This document shows positions 25,956-35,500 of a stretch of 58,303 bases of DNA, one piece after another. The DNA is taken from positions 1-58,303 of the forward strand of contig NZ_FNQV01000015.1 in NCBI RefSeq assembly GCF_900107735.1, written 5' to 3'. Under the pieces are notes generated by a model that was not told where the DNA came from, did not search any database, and saw only the letters and a program-made list of their open reading frames with translations. The DNA is from Bowdeniella nasicola. GTDB taxonomy: Bacteria > Actinomycetota > Actinomycetes > Actinomycetales > Actinomycetaceae. Made by a program: the position numbers and the translations under genes. Every line of letters starts with the position of its first letter. Positions within the stretch are counted from its first letter, which is position 1.

Positions 25956-28679
25956 CTATGCGTGCCGTTTACGGGTGGCCGCAATACCTACGGCTCCGCC
26001 AAGGATGCTCATGAGAGCGAGCATCGCCAAAAGTCCGGAATCCTCACCGGTCACGGGCATCTCGGGCTTCGGAGTCGGCTTGACCGGCGGCTTGCCGGGC
26101 TTTTCCGGAGCGGCGAGACACCACTCGTTTTCGGTCATGTCGTTCCAGTCGGTTCCGACAATCTCGACGTAGTTGGTCACGACCTCACAGGTTCCAGGAT
26201 CGACCTGGAACTCGCCGGTGTAGGTGAAGGTGTAGGGCTCACCGTCGCGCCACTGCAGGGTGGCGTCGGGGTGAACGATTACACCGTCGTCTGCACCATT
26301 GAAGTAATCCTTGACGACGATCTCCTTGTGCACTTCGGTGATGTCGGCGTTGAGGTCGTCCCACCAGTCAACCGCGAACTCGGAGGTGGTGGACTTGCCA
26401 TCGCCCCACTCGACGGTGACGGTGTTCTTGTCGCCTGCGGCGCCTACGAAGTCTGCGGGCAGGTCACAGGAGTACTCGAACTCGGTGAAACCGCCCTTGC
26501 CGAGGGAGCCCTCTTGGAAGGGTTCTCCTTCGATGGTGCAGGTGTAGGTTTCGCCATCGGCGCCAGCGAAGGTGTCAGACACCTTGTAGTCGACCGTCCA
26601 GTCGTTCGGGTTGGTCACGCGAATCCAGCCGGTCAGGGCGAAGTCGGAGTCGGTGAACTCGCCGGGCGTCACGACGATCGAGTAGTCCGCGGTGCCCTTG
26701 CCCGTTTCCGGATCAATGACAACGGAGTCCTCAACGAGGGTCTTTTCGATATCCCAGTCGTAGGTGCGAGTCAGGCTCGGGCTGAGCGACTTGATGCCGG
26801 TCAGGTCCGCCTCGACGCAGATTTCGACTGACGCATCGTCCTCGACGATCGGATTATCCGGCAGGTCACCCCACACGGATGCGACGTTCACGACCTTGTA
26901 GCAGCGGCCGTCCTCCGCGCCTTCCGGTGCGGGCACGTTGACCTCGTAGGTCTTTTCGTAGACGTTGTCCGCATCGCCGTAGGTCAGCGTCCATTCCGGA
27001 TCGAAGGTGAACTTGTTGTCCTTGATCGTGACAGTCTTGTCGATCTCGCTGACCGTCGCCTCGGAGAAGAGCACCGGTGCGGTGGCAACCGCCGGGGAGT
27101 CCGACATGCCGTACAGCGGCTTGTAGGACACCGTCGCGGTGTTCGTGCCATCCGCCGGGATCTCGCCATCCGGGTAGGTGCACGTGTAGTTCACGCTCAC
27201 CGTCGACAGTGCCGGCACCGAGGTCGGTGCGGTGAGTGTACAGGTGCCGCCGTTATCGACGACATCGGTGACATCGACGATCTCGATCGCAACACCATTG
27301 GGGTTCTCGATCGAAATCTGGCCGGTGACCTGCGCCGCCGAGTAGTCGATGCCCATCTCGCTGACCTTGACGGTGTAGGCGATCAGGGCGCTACCGCCGG
27401 GCATGACGATCGCGCTTGCGGGCTCGGCCGTCTTTTCGATGCCCCAGTTGAACTTCGCGGTGTAGGAAGCCGTTGCCGTCTTGGTGACGACGAGGTCTGC
27501 GTACTTCGGAAGCATGTTGGTGAAGGTGCAGACCCAGTTATCGCCGTCAGCAACCGGCACCGTGGCGGTGCTGCCGCTGTAGGTTGCGCCGGCGCCGCCG
27601 ACACAGCTCACGTCGTACAGCTCCCAGCCAGCCGGAACGTTCTCCGTGACCGTTGCCGTGCCAACGCCGACCCGGTAGGTCACCGACTCGCCATCGGCCA
27701 GGTAGATGTCCGAGGTGGAGGCGTAGGGCGAGGTGAGAGTGAAGTTGAACTTCGTCCCATCCGCCGGATCGGCCTTCTTCACGATGGTGATGTTGCCGGC
27801 CTTGACCGCGTCGGACTTCATCGAACGGTCCTGCTGGCCCACGTTGCCGCACGACAGCTCAATGATCCGCGTGTGGTACGGCGAGCCGTTGATGCTGCCC
27901 GCCCCCATGCCGGGACCGTAGTCGAGCTCGCTAGCAATGTGGGTGGAGAACAGGATCGTGTGTGGCCCGGCAGTATCGGCAGCGAACTGCAGGGTGTAGT
28001 TGATCGTGGCGCCGTTATCCTGAATGCCGATAATCGTCGCCCCGGAGTCCACGCGAAGGGCGTCGAAGGCATACTTGCCGTTGACAATCTTGTCGATCTG
28101 GACGACCACCGTCGCGGGCTCGCCCGGGGTCTGGATATCGACAATTGCGCGGCGCGGTACCCAGTCGCCCTCAGCGTATGCCGAGTTGTTGCCGTTCAGG
28201 TTGCCGTTTTGCCACGCTCCAGCAAGGTTTGCCCACTGGTTGTGTTCGACGACCTGACACTGCGCGTCGGCCATGACCTCGACCGTCTCTTCGGCATCTT
28301 CGGCTTCGGGTTCGGTCGCGGGGGCTTCGGGCGTCGAAGCTTCCGCTTCGGTTGGAGCCGTGTCAGTTTCGACGGCGTCCTTGTCGGATTCTTCAGGGGC
28401 TGGAGCCGGAGTCGCTTCCTTCGGTGCTTCCACCTCAGGAGCGGGGGTTTCCTCGGTTGCTTCGTCCGCCACGGCCTCTGTGGTAGCTTCCCCGACTACC
28501 TCAGTTGCCACGACGGGATCGGCGTTATCCGCCGTCTCATCATCTGCCAGCACTCCGGCCGGCAGGGAGAAGTTCAACCCCAAGACGAGCGCGGCGGTCG
28601 TGGCAATTGCCAGACCCTTCCGCTTCGGCTCAGGGTTTGGCGAGCGCGTTCGCGCTCCCCAAAATCGCCTGAAACGCAT
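25956..28679 (-). CDS. Sortase-anchored repeat surface protein
   Basis: 907-residue wall-anchored protein. Residues 1-45 are a long signal peptide ending PAGVLADD. An acidic, Glu/Ala/Pro-rich stretch (~46-135) follows. The body carries repeated Ig/SpaA-like beta domains with many Cys pairs. Two units align: FNWGIEKTAEPASAIV and YDWDIEKTLVEDSVVI each open a similar block. The C-terminus has a Pro/Lys-rich wall spanner, MPVTG at 874-878, a hydrophobic segment and a basic tail (RKRHA). MPVTG replaces the usual LPXTG. It is probably an adhesin or pilin-like protein. No sortase gene is nearby. GGGAGGAATAAC precedes the ATG. Confidence 0.88.
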   Translation of the reverse strand: MRFRRFWGARTRSPNPEPKRKGLAIATTAALVLGLNFSLPAGVLADDETADNADPVVATEVVGEATTEAVADEATEETPAPEVEAPKEATPAPAPEESDKDAVETDTAPTEAEASTPEAPATEPEAEDAEETVEVMADAQCQVVEHNQWANLAGAWQNGNLNGNNSAYAEGDWVPRRAIVDIQTPGEPATVVVQIDKIVNGKYAFDALRVDSGATIIGIQDNGATINYTLQFAADTAGPHTILFSTHIASELDYGPGMGAGSINGSPYHTRIIELSCGNVGQQDRSMKSDAVKAGNITIVKKADPADGTKFNFTLTSPYASTSDIYLADGESVTYRVGVGTATVTENVPAGWELYDVSCVGGAGATYSGSTATVPVADGDNWVCTFTNMLPKYADLVVTKTATASYTAKFNWGIEKTAEPASAIVMPGGSALIAYTVKVSEMGIDYSAAQVTGQISIENPNGVAIEIVDVTDVVDNGGTCTLTAPTSVPALSTVSVNYTCTYPDGEIPADGTNTATVSYKPLYGMSDSPAVATAPVLFSEATVSEIDKTVTIKDNKFTFDPEWTLTYGDADNVYEKTYEVNVPAPEGAEDGRCYKVVNVASVWGDLPDNPIVEDDASVEICVEADLTGIKSLSPSLTRTYDWDIEKTLVEDSVVIDPETGKGTADYSIVVTPGEFTDSDFALTGWIRVTNPNDWTVDYKVSDTFAGADGETYTCTIEGEPFQEGSLGKGGFTEFEYSCDLPADFVGAAGDKNTVTVEWGDGKSTTSEFAVDWWDDLNADITEVHKEIVVKDYFNGADDGVIVHPDATLQWRDGEPYTFTYTGEFQVDPGTCEVVTNYVEIVGTDWNDMTENEWCLAAPEKPGKPPVKPTPKPEMPVTGEDSGLLAMLALMSILGGAVGIAATRKRHA

Positions 28680-28982
28680 GTTATTCCTCCCGAATTACGT
28701 GTGTGCATCGCACAGCTTGCGGCTGGTTTCAGTCAGCCGCACCGTCCGTGCGACATTGCAGGACATATTAATTGTGTCACCATTTCGGGATTTTGGTCAC
28801 CCGTGAGACTTAACAATTTCCGTGAACTCAAGTTTGTATACAAACATCGAGCTAGTGTGCGGCCCTTATGGCGGATTTGCGCGTTTTTTGCTCTTCGGCG
28901 GTCTCGGGCGCGCGTGGCTTGACAAGTGACGCGCCTGTGTCGTCCTTCAACTTTCGAGATCACGCCATGGCAGACTCAAACC
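28680..28982. promoter_or_regulatory. AT-rich control region between surface protein and Lgt-like gene
   Basis: About 300 bases without a gene, clearly AT-richer than its surroundings. On the minus strand TTAATATG (in 28766-28773) could be the -10 for the surface-protein gene. A perfect 14-bp palindrome lies at 28832-28845. TTGACA at 28919 is a -35-like sequence on the plus strand. CAGACT six bases before the ATG at 28983 is an imperfect leaderless -10. Confidence 0.45.
28832..28845. promoter_or_regulatory. Perfect palindrome, candidate operator
   Basis: GTTTGTATACAAAC reads the same on both strands. It resembles GntR-family sites (TTGT...ACAA). It lies upstream of both divergent genes. Confidence 0.45.
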
Positions 28983-29840
28983 ATGTTCCCCACTCTCGGC
29001 GACTTGTTCGGCATCACGCTGCCGATCGACACCCACGCCTTTTTCGTCGGCGTTGGCGTCCTCGTCGCTGGAATCGTTTTTTGGTGGGAGGCCAGACGTC
29101 GGGGCCAGACCTCCGATGCCGTCCTCTATACCGTGCTCGGAGCGCTGCTCGGAGCCGGGATCTTTATGCGCCTTGGGACCTGGCTGCAAAGTACCGACCT
29201 GCGAGAGAACGCGACCCTCGCCGAGCAGTGGGCTTACGGAAACCGCTCCATCATTGGCGGGCTGTTCGGAGCATGGCTCGGCGTACACATCGCCAAACGC
29301 CTGACCGGCTATCGCGAACGCACCGGCGACCTGTACGCCCCGGCCGTCGCTGCCGGCATGGCCGTCGGTCGCATCGCCTGCCTGTTGACAGAGAACCCCG
29401 GAACGCCGTGCCCGGCATGCGCGCTGGGTGCCACCTGTCACGCCACCAACGGCGTATGCGGGATTGGACTAACCCTCGACCCCGAGACCGCTAGCCGCCT
29501 AGGAGCGCCGGCCGGCGTGGTGCTCCATCCTGCCTTCGTCTACGAAATCCTCTTCCACGCCGCCGCGTTCGCCGTGTTGTGGTGGTACCTGCGTAAGCGC
29601 CTGAAGGCCCCGGGCGAAATGTTCGTCCTATATATCGCGGCCTATGCGGTCTTCCGATTCGGCGTCGAATTCGTCCGCGGCAATGAGGTCGTCTTCGCTG
29701 GCCTCACCCGGCCCCAACTGGTCCTGGCTGCGACGATTCCGCTGATCTTCGCGCGTATTGGGTATGGCTACCGCCACGGTCGCTACGACTCGCTGCGCCG
29801 CGGCAGCACCGCACACGCCCCGGCGCGAGCGCTCCGGTAG
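28983..29840 (+). CDS. Divergent Lgt-like (prolipoprotein diacylglyceryl transferase family) protein
   Basis: 285-residue membrane protein with the Lgt topology. Family features kept: a GR signature (GMAVGRIACLLTEN, G129-R130, E137), HPAFVYEIL, and FRFGVEFVRG near the C-terminus. Features lost: the position of the essential His in E. coli Lgt (SFHGG) reads RSIIGG here, and GNF in the signature reads ACL. A cysteine-rich insertion (C143, C146, C152, C159) follows the signature. It is therefore probably a paralogue that handles phosphatidylglycerol or another lipid differently, not the housekeeping enzyme. It lies nine bases before a radical SAM gene, suggesting a shared pathway. Confidence 0.75.
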   Translation: MFPTLGDLFGITLPIDTHAFFVGVGVLVAGIVFWWEARRRGQTSDAVLYTVLGALLGAGIFMRLGTWLQSTDLRENATLAEQWAYGNRSIIGGLFGAWLGVHIAKRLTGYRERTGDLYAPAVAAGMAVGRIACLLTENPGTPCPACALGATCHATNGVCGIGLTLDPETASRLGAPAGVVLHPAFVYEILFHAAAFAVLWWYLRKRLKAPGEMFVLYIAAYAVFRFGVEFVRGNEVVFAGLTRPQLVLAATIPLIFARIGYGYRHGRYDSLRRGSTAHAPARALR

Positions 29841-29843
29841 GCT
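29838..29843 (+). promoter_or_regulatory. Leaderless-type -10 element
   Basis: TAGGCT, six bases before the ATG at 29850. It overlaps the stop codon of the Lgt-like gene, so the radical SAM gene may also be transcribed separately. Confidence 0.5.
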
Positions 29844-29849
29844 CCAGAT

Positions 29850-31502
29850 ATGACGCGCAACACCTTTGGTGGGCAGAAGCAGGAGGGGACCGGGATGCCG
29901 CTACGCGGCGACCGCATCCATCGCTACGTCAACTCCTTTTGCCCCACCTGCCACGACGAAGATCCCAGCCGGCCCCTGGCCGATGTCGAGCGACTCTCGG
30001 GCTGGCTTTCGGTGCGCGACGATACCGTCTGGCTGGAGCGAGCCTGCCGCCGCCATGGCTGGATCCGCACAATGTATGACGAGAATCCCGAGATCCTGTC
30101 GTATCTAGAAGAGTGGACCGCACCGACCAAGATCCACATGCCCGACGAGCCCGGCAACTTTCGGCCCGTTCCGGAGGCCTTCGCCTACGGTTTGCCTGAG
30201 GTCCACTCGCAGCACACGTGCATCCTCCTGCAGGACATCACCGATCACTGCAACCTCAAATGCCCGACGTGCTTCGCCTCCTCCTCACCGCAGCTCGCGG
30301 CCGTCGCGCCGCTCGCCGAAGTCCTCGCCAACATCGACACCCGGCTCTCGCGCGAGCGCGGCCACCTCGATGTCCTCATGCTCTCCGGCGGCGAACCCAC
30401 GCTCTACCCGGAGCTTGCCGAGCTCCTCGAGGAAGTCACCGCGCGACCGATCACGCGCATCATGGTCAACACCAACGGGTTGACACTCTCGCGCGACGAC
30501 GAACTCCTGGATCTGCTTGCGCGTCACCGCGAGCGCGTCGAGGTCTACCTGCAATACGACGGCGAGTCCGAACACGCCTCCCGCCATCACCGCGGCGGCG
30601 ATCTGCGCGCGATGAAGGACCGAGCAATCGAGCGCCTCACCGGCGCCGGCATCTTCGTGACCCTCACGATGACGGCAGCGCTCGGCATCAATGACGACGA
30701 GATCGGACACGTCGTCAATCGCGCCCTCGATACCCCCTACATCGGGGGAGTGGCGATCCAACCCGTTTTCCGTTCGGGCCGTTCGGCGGGCATCGATCCG
30801 ATGAACCGCCTCACCCACACCGGCGTGCTGGCCCGCCTCGGCCCACAAACCGGGGATCGGGTGACCTGGCGCGATCTGACCGCACTGCCGTGCTCTCATC
30901 CCCACTGCGCATCGGTCGGCTATCTCCTGAAGGACGACGCCGGAGTGTGGCGCTCCCTCACCGAGATCATGGGCCACGATCAGCTCAAAGCCTGGCTCGA
31001 TCTCGAGCCCGAACTCCTCGCCAACCGCATCGCCGACGCCGAGATCCCCAAGCAACTGCGCGAAACGGTGAAAAACTCGCTGCTCGATCTGCTGTCCGAG
31101 CAAAACTCCCTGACGCACCCCAACCTCACGAGCGCGTGGCGCGATGTTTGCACCGCGTGCGACCTCGGCATCTCTACCCTGGCCACCCTCGCCGCGGGAC
31201 GCCTGTCCGGCGGCCGCGAACGCATGCGCGCCCTGCTCGCCGACCGCGTCGTGCGCATCACCGTCAAACCCTTCATGGACATCTCCACGATGCTCGAAGA
31301 ACGCCTCACCCAGTGTTGCGTCCACGTTGGTACCAAGTCTCCGGCCGACGCCCACCAATGCGCGCCGTTTTGCGCCGTCCAGGCATGGGGCCCGCTCTCC
31401 GATTCGCGGCTCTCCACGGCGACGAACGCGCGCGCGACAGCGGCGTCCAGCGAGCGCGTGCCCGTCGCGCTCGGCGCCCCGAGGTTCCGGGAGGATTCAT
31501 GA
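29850..31502 (+). CDS. Radical SAM protein resembling MJ0619/tetraether lipid synthase (Tes)
   Basis: 550-residue radical SAM enzyme with the SAM-cluster motif CNLKCPTC (C134, C138, C141) inside ILLQDITDHCNLKCPTCF. MLSGGEPTLYPEL is the SAM-binding glycine motif. Additional cysteines match the MJ0619/Tes layout: N-terminal CPTC (C31, C34) with a later C66, a middle CSHPHC, and a C-terminal CC and CAPFC near the end, suggesting extra Fe-S clusters. Archaeal Tes joins lipid tails by C-C bonds; other members methylate. The Lgt-like neighbour supports a lipid substrate, but this is inference. The stop overlaps the next gene as ATGA. Confidence 0.75.
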   Translation: MTRNTFGGQKQEGTGMPLRGDRIHRYVNSFCPTCHDEDPSRPLADVERLSGWLSVRDDTVWLERACRRHGWIRTMYDENPEILSYLEEWTAPTKIHMPDEPGNFRPVPEAFAYGLPEVHSQHTCILLQDITDHCNLKCPTCFASSSPQLAAVAPLAEVLANIDTRLSRERGHLDVLMLSGGEPTLYPELAELLEEVTARPITRIMVNTNGLTLSRDDELLDLLARHRERVEVYLQYDGESEHASRHHRGGDLRAMKDRAIERLTGAGIFVTLTMTAALGINDDEIGHVVNRALDTPYIGGVAIQPVFRSGRSAGIDPMNRLTHTGVLARLGPQTGDRVTWRDLTALPCSHPHCASVGYLLKDDAGVWRSLTEIMGHDQLKAWLDLEPELLANRIADAEIPKQLRETVKNSLLDLLSEQNSLTHPNLTSAWRDVCTACDLGISTLATLAAGRLSGGRERMRALLADRVVRITVKPFMDISTMLEERLTQCCVHVGTKSPADAHQCAPFCAVQAWGPLSDSRLSTATNARATAASSERVPVALGAPRFREDS

Positions 31503-31822
31503 CAGCGAACACCACCCCGCCGTGGCACGAAGAAATCGCCGCGATGCGCAAGGACGAACCCTTCGACCCGCTGCGTCTGTGCATCTACGCCACGGTCGCG
31601 CTGCTCGGTTGGCTCGCGGGCCCCTTCGCCCTGCTCGTCTTCGCCGCCTTCGGTCTTGCCGCCTATATCCGTGCCCGCCGTGCAGGCCTGCTGCGCTCCA
31701 AGTGCTACCTGCGAGACACCCGCCTCGTCATCGGCTACCTGGCAGCCCTCGCCATCGCCGCCATCGTCGGCATCGTGCTTTTCTTCACCGACACCACCCT
31801 GCTCGACGTATTTCGGAGCTAG
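31499..31822 (+). CDS. Small membrane protein in the radical SAM cluster
   Basis: 107-residue protein with three predicted membrane segments (LCIYATVALLGWLAGPFALLV region with the following AAFGLAAYI, and VIGYLAALAIAAIVGIVLFF). A conserved-looking basic loop, RARRAGLLRSKCYLRDTR, carries one Cys. The ATG at 31499 overlaps the radical SAM stop (ATGA) and follows GGGAGGATTC, so it is cotranslated. I recognise no family. It may assist the adjacent lipid-related enzymes. Confidence 0.75.
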   Translation: MTANTTPPWHEEIAAMRKDEPFDPLRLCIYATVALLGWLAGPFALLVFAAFGLAAYIRARRAGLLRSKCYLRDTRLVIGYLAALAIAAIVGIVLFFTDTTLLDVFRS

Positions 31823-31825
31823 ATC

Positions 31826-32467
31826 ATGACTGATAACCCGTGGCGCAGCCCCTCTGGCGACGACGAGCAACACCGCCAGTCTGACTTCTCCCAGTCCGGC
31901 AGCCCAACCCCGCAGGGCGGGCAAGGCGCCAGCAGCGATGACCGCTACCGCCCGGGGACTGGCGGCCCCTTCGGTTCGAAGCAATCGGGTGAACCGTTCT
32001 CGCCGATTGTGCCGGAGGAGACCTCGAACCAGCCATATTCACCCAATCAGCCGACCCCGCCTAACCAGCCGAATCGGCGCGACCAGCCGGCCGTGCCGGG
32101 CGCCCCGGTCCCTGGCGGCACCAACCCGTTCCAGCACACCGGCGTCGCCCCCGGCTACGATCCGAACCGGCCGTACGGCGAACCCGAAAAGCGCACTTTC
32201 CTCCAGCGCGTCAGCCACGGCCCCGGCTGGGGAATCCTCGCCGGTTTGATCTGGACCACCCTCATGGTCTACGTGTTCTTTTCCGGTCAGAACCCCGGGT
32301 CTCTCACCTTCTTCTTGGCCGTCCTCGCGCCCCCGATCGCGTTATTGTTCGTCAATGGCTGGCGGCGCTTCGCACTCGGCTGGCTTATCGTCTTCGCCCT
32401 GTCGCCGATCGTTCTTGCGGGCGTGTGTATCGCGTTCATCGCAGGTTTCAGCGTTAGCGGGGGATGA
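31826..32467 (+). CDS. Proline-rich membrane protein
   Basis: 213-residue protein. Residues 1-125 are low-complexity, rich in Pro, Gln, Asn, Ser and Gly and probably cytoplasmic and disordered. Residues ~130-213 hold three membrane segments (GPGWGILAGLIWTTLMVYVF, LTFFLAVLAPPIALLFV, LGWLIVFALSPIVLAGVCIA). It starts three bases after the previous stop, so the two are cotranscribed. No family is recognised. Similar Pro-rich tails are common in actinobacterial membrane proteins. Confidence 0.75.
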   Translation: MTDNPWRSPSGDDEQHRQSDFSQSGSPTPQGGQGASSDDRYRPGTGGPFGSKQSGEPFSPIVPEETSNQPYSPNQPTPPNQPNRRDQPAVPGAPVPGGTNPFQHTGVAPGYDPNRPYGEPEKRTFLQRVSHGPGWGILAGLIWTTLMVYVFFSGQNPGSLTFFLAVLAPPIALLFVNGWRRFALGWLIVFALSPIVLAGVCIAFIAGFSVSGG

Positions 32468-32542
32468 GGGCGCCTGCGACACACGTGAGATTTCCGACGC
32501 CCCCACCTGAGATGAGGAACGCAAGGTCGATCCTCGTCGGCT

Positions 32543-32548
32543 TATCCT
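32543..32548 (+). promoter_or_regulatory. Leaderless-type -10 element
   Basis: TATCCT, six bases before the ATG at 32555. Confidence 0.6.
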
Positions 32549-32554
32549 TAAGGG

Positions 32555-35500
32555 ATGAGAATCGGGGCCGCCCGCGCCAGCTGGGCACGTGACTTCGCGG
32601 CCGATTCCTATCATCTGATCGCCGACGAGGACCTGCTCGAGCGTGCGCGCGTCCTGGCAACCGAGGACCGCGTCCGGATGCTCGTCGTCTCGGAGCAAGG
32701 CGAAACGATCATCGCGACGATCCGTCCGCTGACCAGCCGCGGGGTGGAGAACATTCGCGTCAGCTACGACGGCCAGACGCTCTCCTCACACTGCAGTTGC
32801 GATGGCGCCAACCGCGCCGACGAGCCATGCGTCCACGCCCTGGCGGCGATTATCGCGGCGGCCGAGGACGACTCGCCGGCCGCGGCGCACTCCTCCGACA
32901 CACAGCAGGGCTCCTCGCGCGCGACTGAGCCCGCGCGCGAAGCCGAGCCGGTAAGCGCTCGGCCGGCGGATGCACCGACCTCCCGGGTGGGCCTGGAATT
33001 CTCCCTCACGCCCGATGACCACGTCGAAGTCCGACCGGTGCGCCGCACGGGCGAAAACAAGTGGATCGCCTCCGGCAATAGCTGGGAGGCGTTCACCGAT
33101 CCAGCGGGCGTGCGGTGGGCGACGACGGACCAATCGGATGCGATCTTCGACCTCTACCAGGTCTTCCTCCTCGCGCGCCGGCAGGTCTACGCCTACGGCT
33201 CGCGCCGCGTCCAACTCGATACCCTCGGGCCACGCATCTGGCCGGCGCTCGCGGCCGCGCGCGACGCGGGCGTCGTCTTCGTGCCCGGATTCGGCCTCGG
33301 CACGAAGACCATCGCCCTGCTCGATGATGCCTACGCGCCCGCCGTCGACATTCGAGAGCGCGAGGACGGCCTCGACATCAGCGTCCTGTTACAGCCGCCG
33401 ACGGGAGCCGCGACCCTGCCACCCCCGGCCGGCAGACTGCTGCCGCTTGGCGCACCAATGCACGGCGCCCTCGTCGTCGGCCAGGGCGGCGCCAAACTCG
33501 TGAGGCTGCCGCGCCCGAGCATCGAGGACGTCACTCGCCTCGCCGCCGCTGGCCGCCGCCGCATTCCGCTCGCCGGGAAAACGGCGTTCTTCGCGCGGGA
33601 GCTGCCGCGTCTGGCGCTGCACGTCGACGTCGTCTCCTCCGACGATTCCGCCGCGCTGCCGGAAGCAACGCGTCCCCGCCTTTCCGCCTCCGCCCAGTCA
33701 ATCGCGGGCGCGCGACCCACCGTCGCGCTCACCTTCGCCCTCGTCGATCACAGCGCCCCCGAGCTCGATATCGACGCCCCCGCGGCGCCACTTTCGGCCT
33801 TTTTCAGCGATGACGACGTCACCGCCGAGCTCGGCGGCCACCTCCTGCGCGCCCTGCGCGCGGCCGCACCCGCCGCCTTCGGCCGCCTCCTGCCCACCGC
33901 GGAGGACCGTACCGAGGACGGCACCTGGCGTCGGCGCATTGTTGGCGCCGACGACGTCCGCCTCGCCGCCGGTGAGCTCCTTGCCTGGCTGGGCGACCAA
34001 CGCGATATCGACCTCGGCGAGATCGCGATCGCCGTGCCCGACGAACAGGCCTCCACCCCGCACGTCGCGATCAGCGCCGCCACCGCGCCGCCAGGCGCGG
34101 CAGCCCCGACAGCTGTTGCCGCCGCACCCACTGGCGCCTCCGGCTGGCTCGATCTGGACGTGGACGTCACCGTCGCCGGCGAGCGCGTCCCCTTCGAAGC
34201 GCTGTTCTCGGCGCTCGCGGCCGGCGCGGAAAAGCTCCACCTCGCCTCCGGCCGTTGGATCGACCTCGCCCACCCGAGCCTCGACCCACTGCGCACGCTC
34301 ATCGAATCCGCCCGTTCGCTGCACACTCGCACCGAAACCGGTCGCGGCGAGCTTTCCGTCTCCAGCTACGACGTGGCGGCGGCCGAAGCCCTGGACGCGA
34401 TCGGCGATATCGACGACGCCAAGACCCGCGACTGGGTCGATCGCCTCCGCTCGCTGACCGCCCTCGCCTCGGGCGACGCCCCCGAGGCCGCCGCCGTTCC
34501 CGCAACCGTTAACGCCGAGCTGCGGGACTACCAGCAGCGCGGCGTCGCCTGGGCGAACCACCTGTGGACCTCCGGCCTCGGCGGCGTCCTCGCCGATGAC
34601 ATGGGCCTCGGCAAAACGCTCCAACTCCTCACCACGATCGCGATCGCCAAGGCCGACGGGCGCCTGCCGCGCCCCGCCCTCGTCGTCGCCCCCACCTCCG
34701 TCGTCGGCGGCTGGGTCGAGCAGGCCGCGCGCTTCACGCCGGACCTCTCGGTCGTGCCGATCACGCGCTCGGCCGCCGCCGCGGGACACGACCTCGCCGA
34801 TCTCGCGGCCGGCGCCGATATCCTCGTCACGAGCTACGCGATCGCCCGCATCGATGCCGACGAGCTCGCCGCGCTGGGTTTTTCCGCGCTCATCATCGAC
34901 GAAGCCCAGTTCGTCAAAAACCCGAGCTCGAAGACGTTCCGCGCGCTGCGCGATATCCCCTCCGACGTCGTCATCGCCGTCACCGGCACGCCGCTAGAGA
35001 ACTCGCTCACCGACCTGTGGGCGATGTTTGCGCTCACCGCGCCCGGCCTGCTCGGCACGCTCAAGCAGTTCCAGCGCCGCTTCAAAAAACCAATCGAAAA
35101 CGCCGACGCGACCGCCGCCGCCGATGCGAGCTCCGCCGACGCCGCCACGGAGCCCGACTCAAGCGATCGCCGCGCGCAGCTACGCCGCCTCATTGCGCCC
35201 TTCCTGCTGCGCCGCACGAAGCGCGACGTCGCCTCCGAACTACCCGAGAAGCAGGACCAAATCCTCGCCATCGAACTCACGAGCGCGCACCGCCGTCGCT
35301 ACGACGAACAGCTGCAGATCGAACGTCAGCGCGTCCTCGGCCTGCTCGAAGACGCGGACAAGAACCGCGTCGCCATCTTGCGCTCGCTCACCATTTTGCG
35401 TCGCCTCGCCCTCGACGTGCGCCTCGGCCCCCGCGACGCCGAGCCCGAGGACGGCGCCGCGCAGCGCCCGCCGGCCCTCGCCACGAGCGAGCACCCCTCG

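Noticed and set aside
29838-29843. Treating the radical SAM gene as unlinked to the Lgt-like gene because of its own promoter
   Set aside because: The nine-base gap and same strand still favour joint transcription; an internal promoter does not exclude it.
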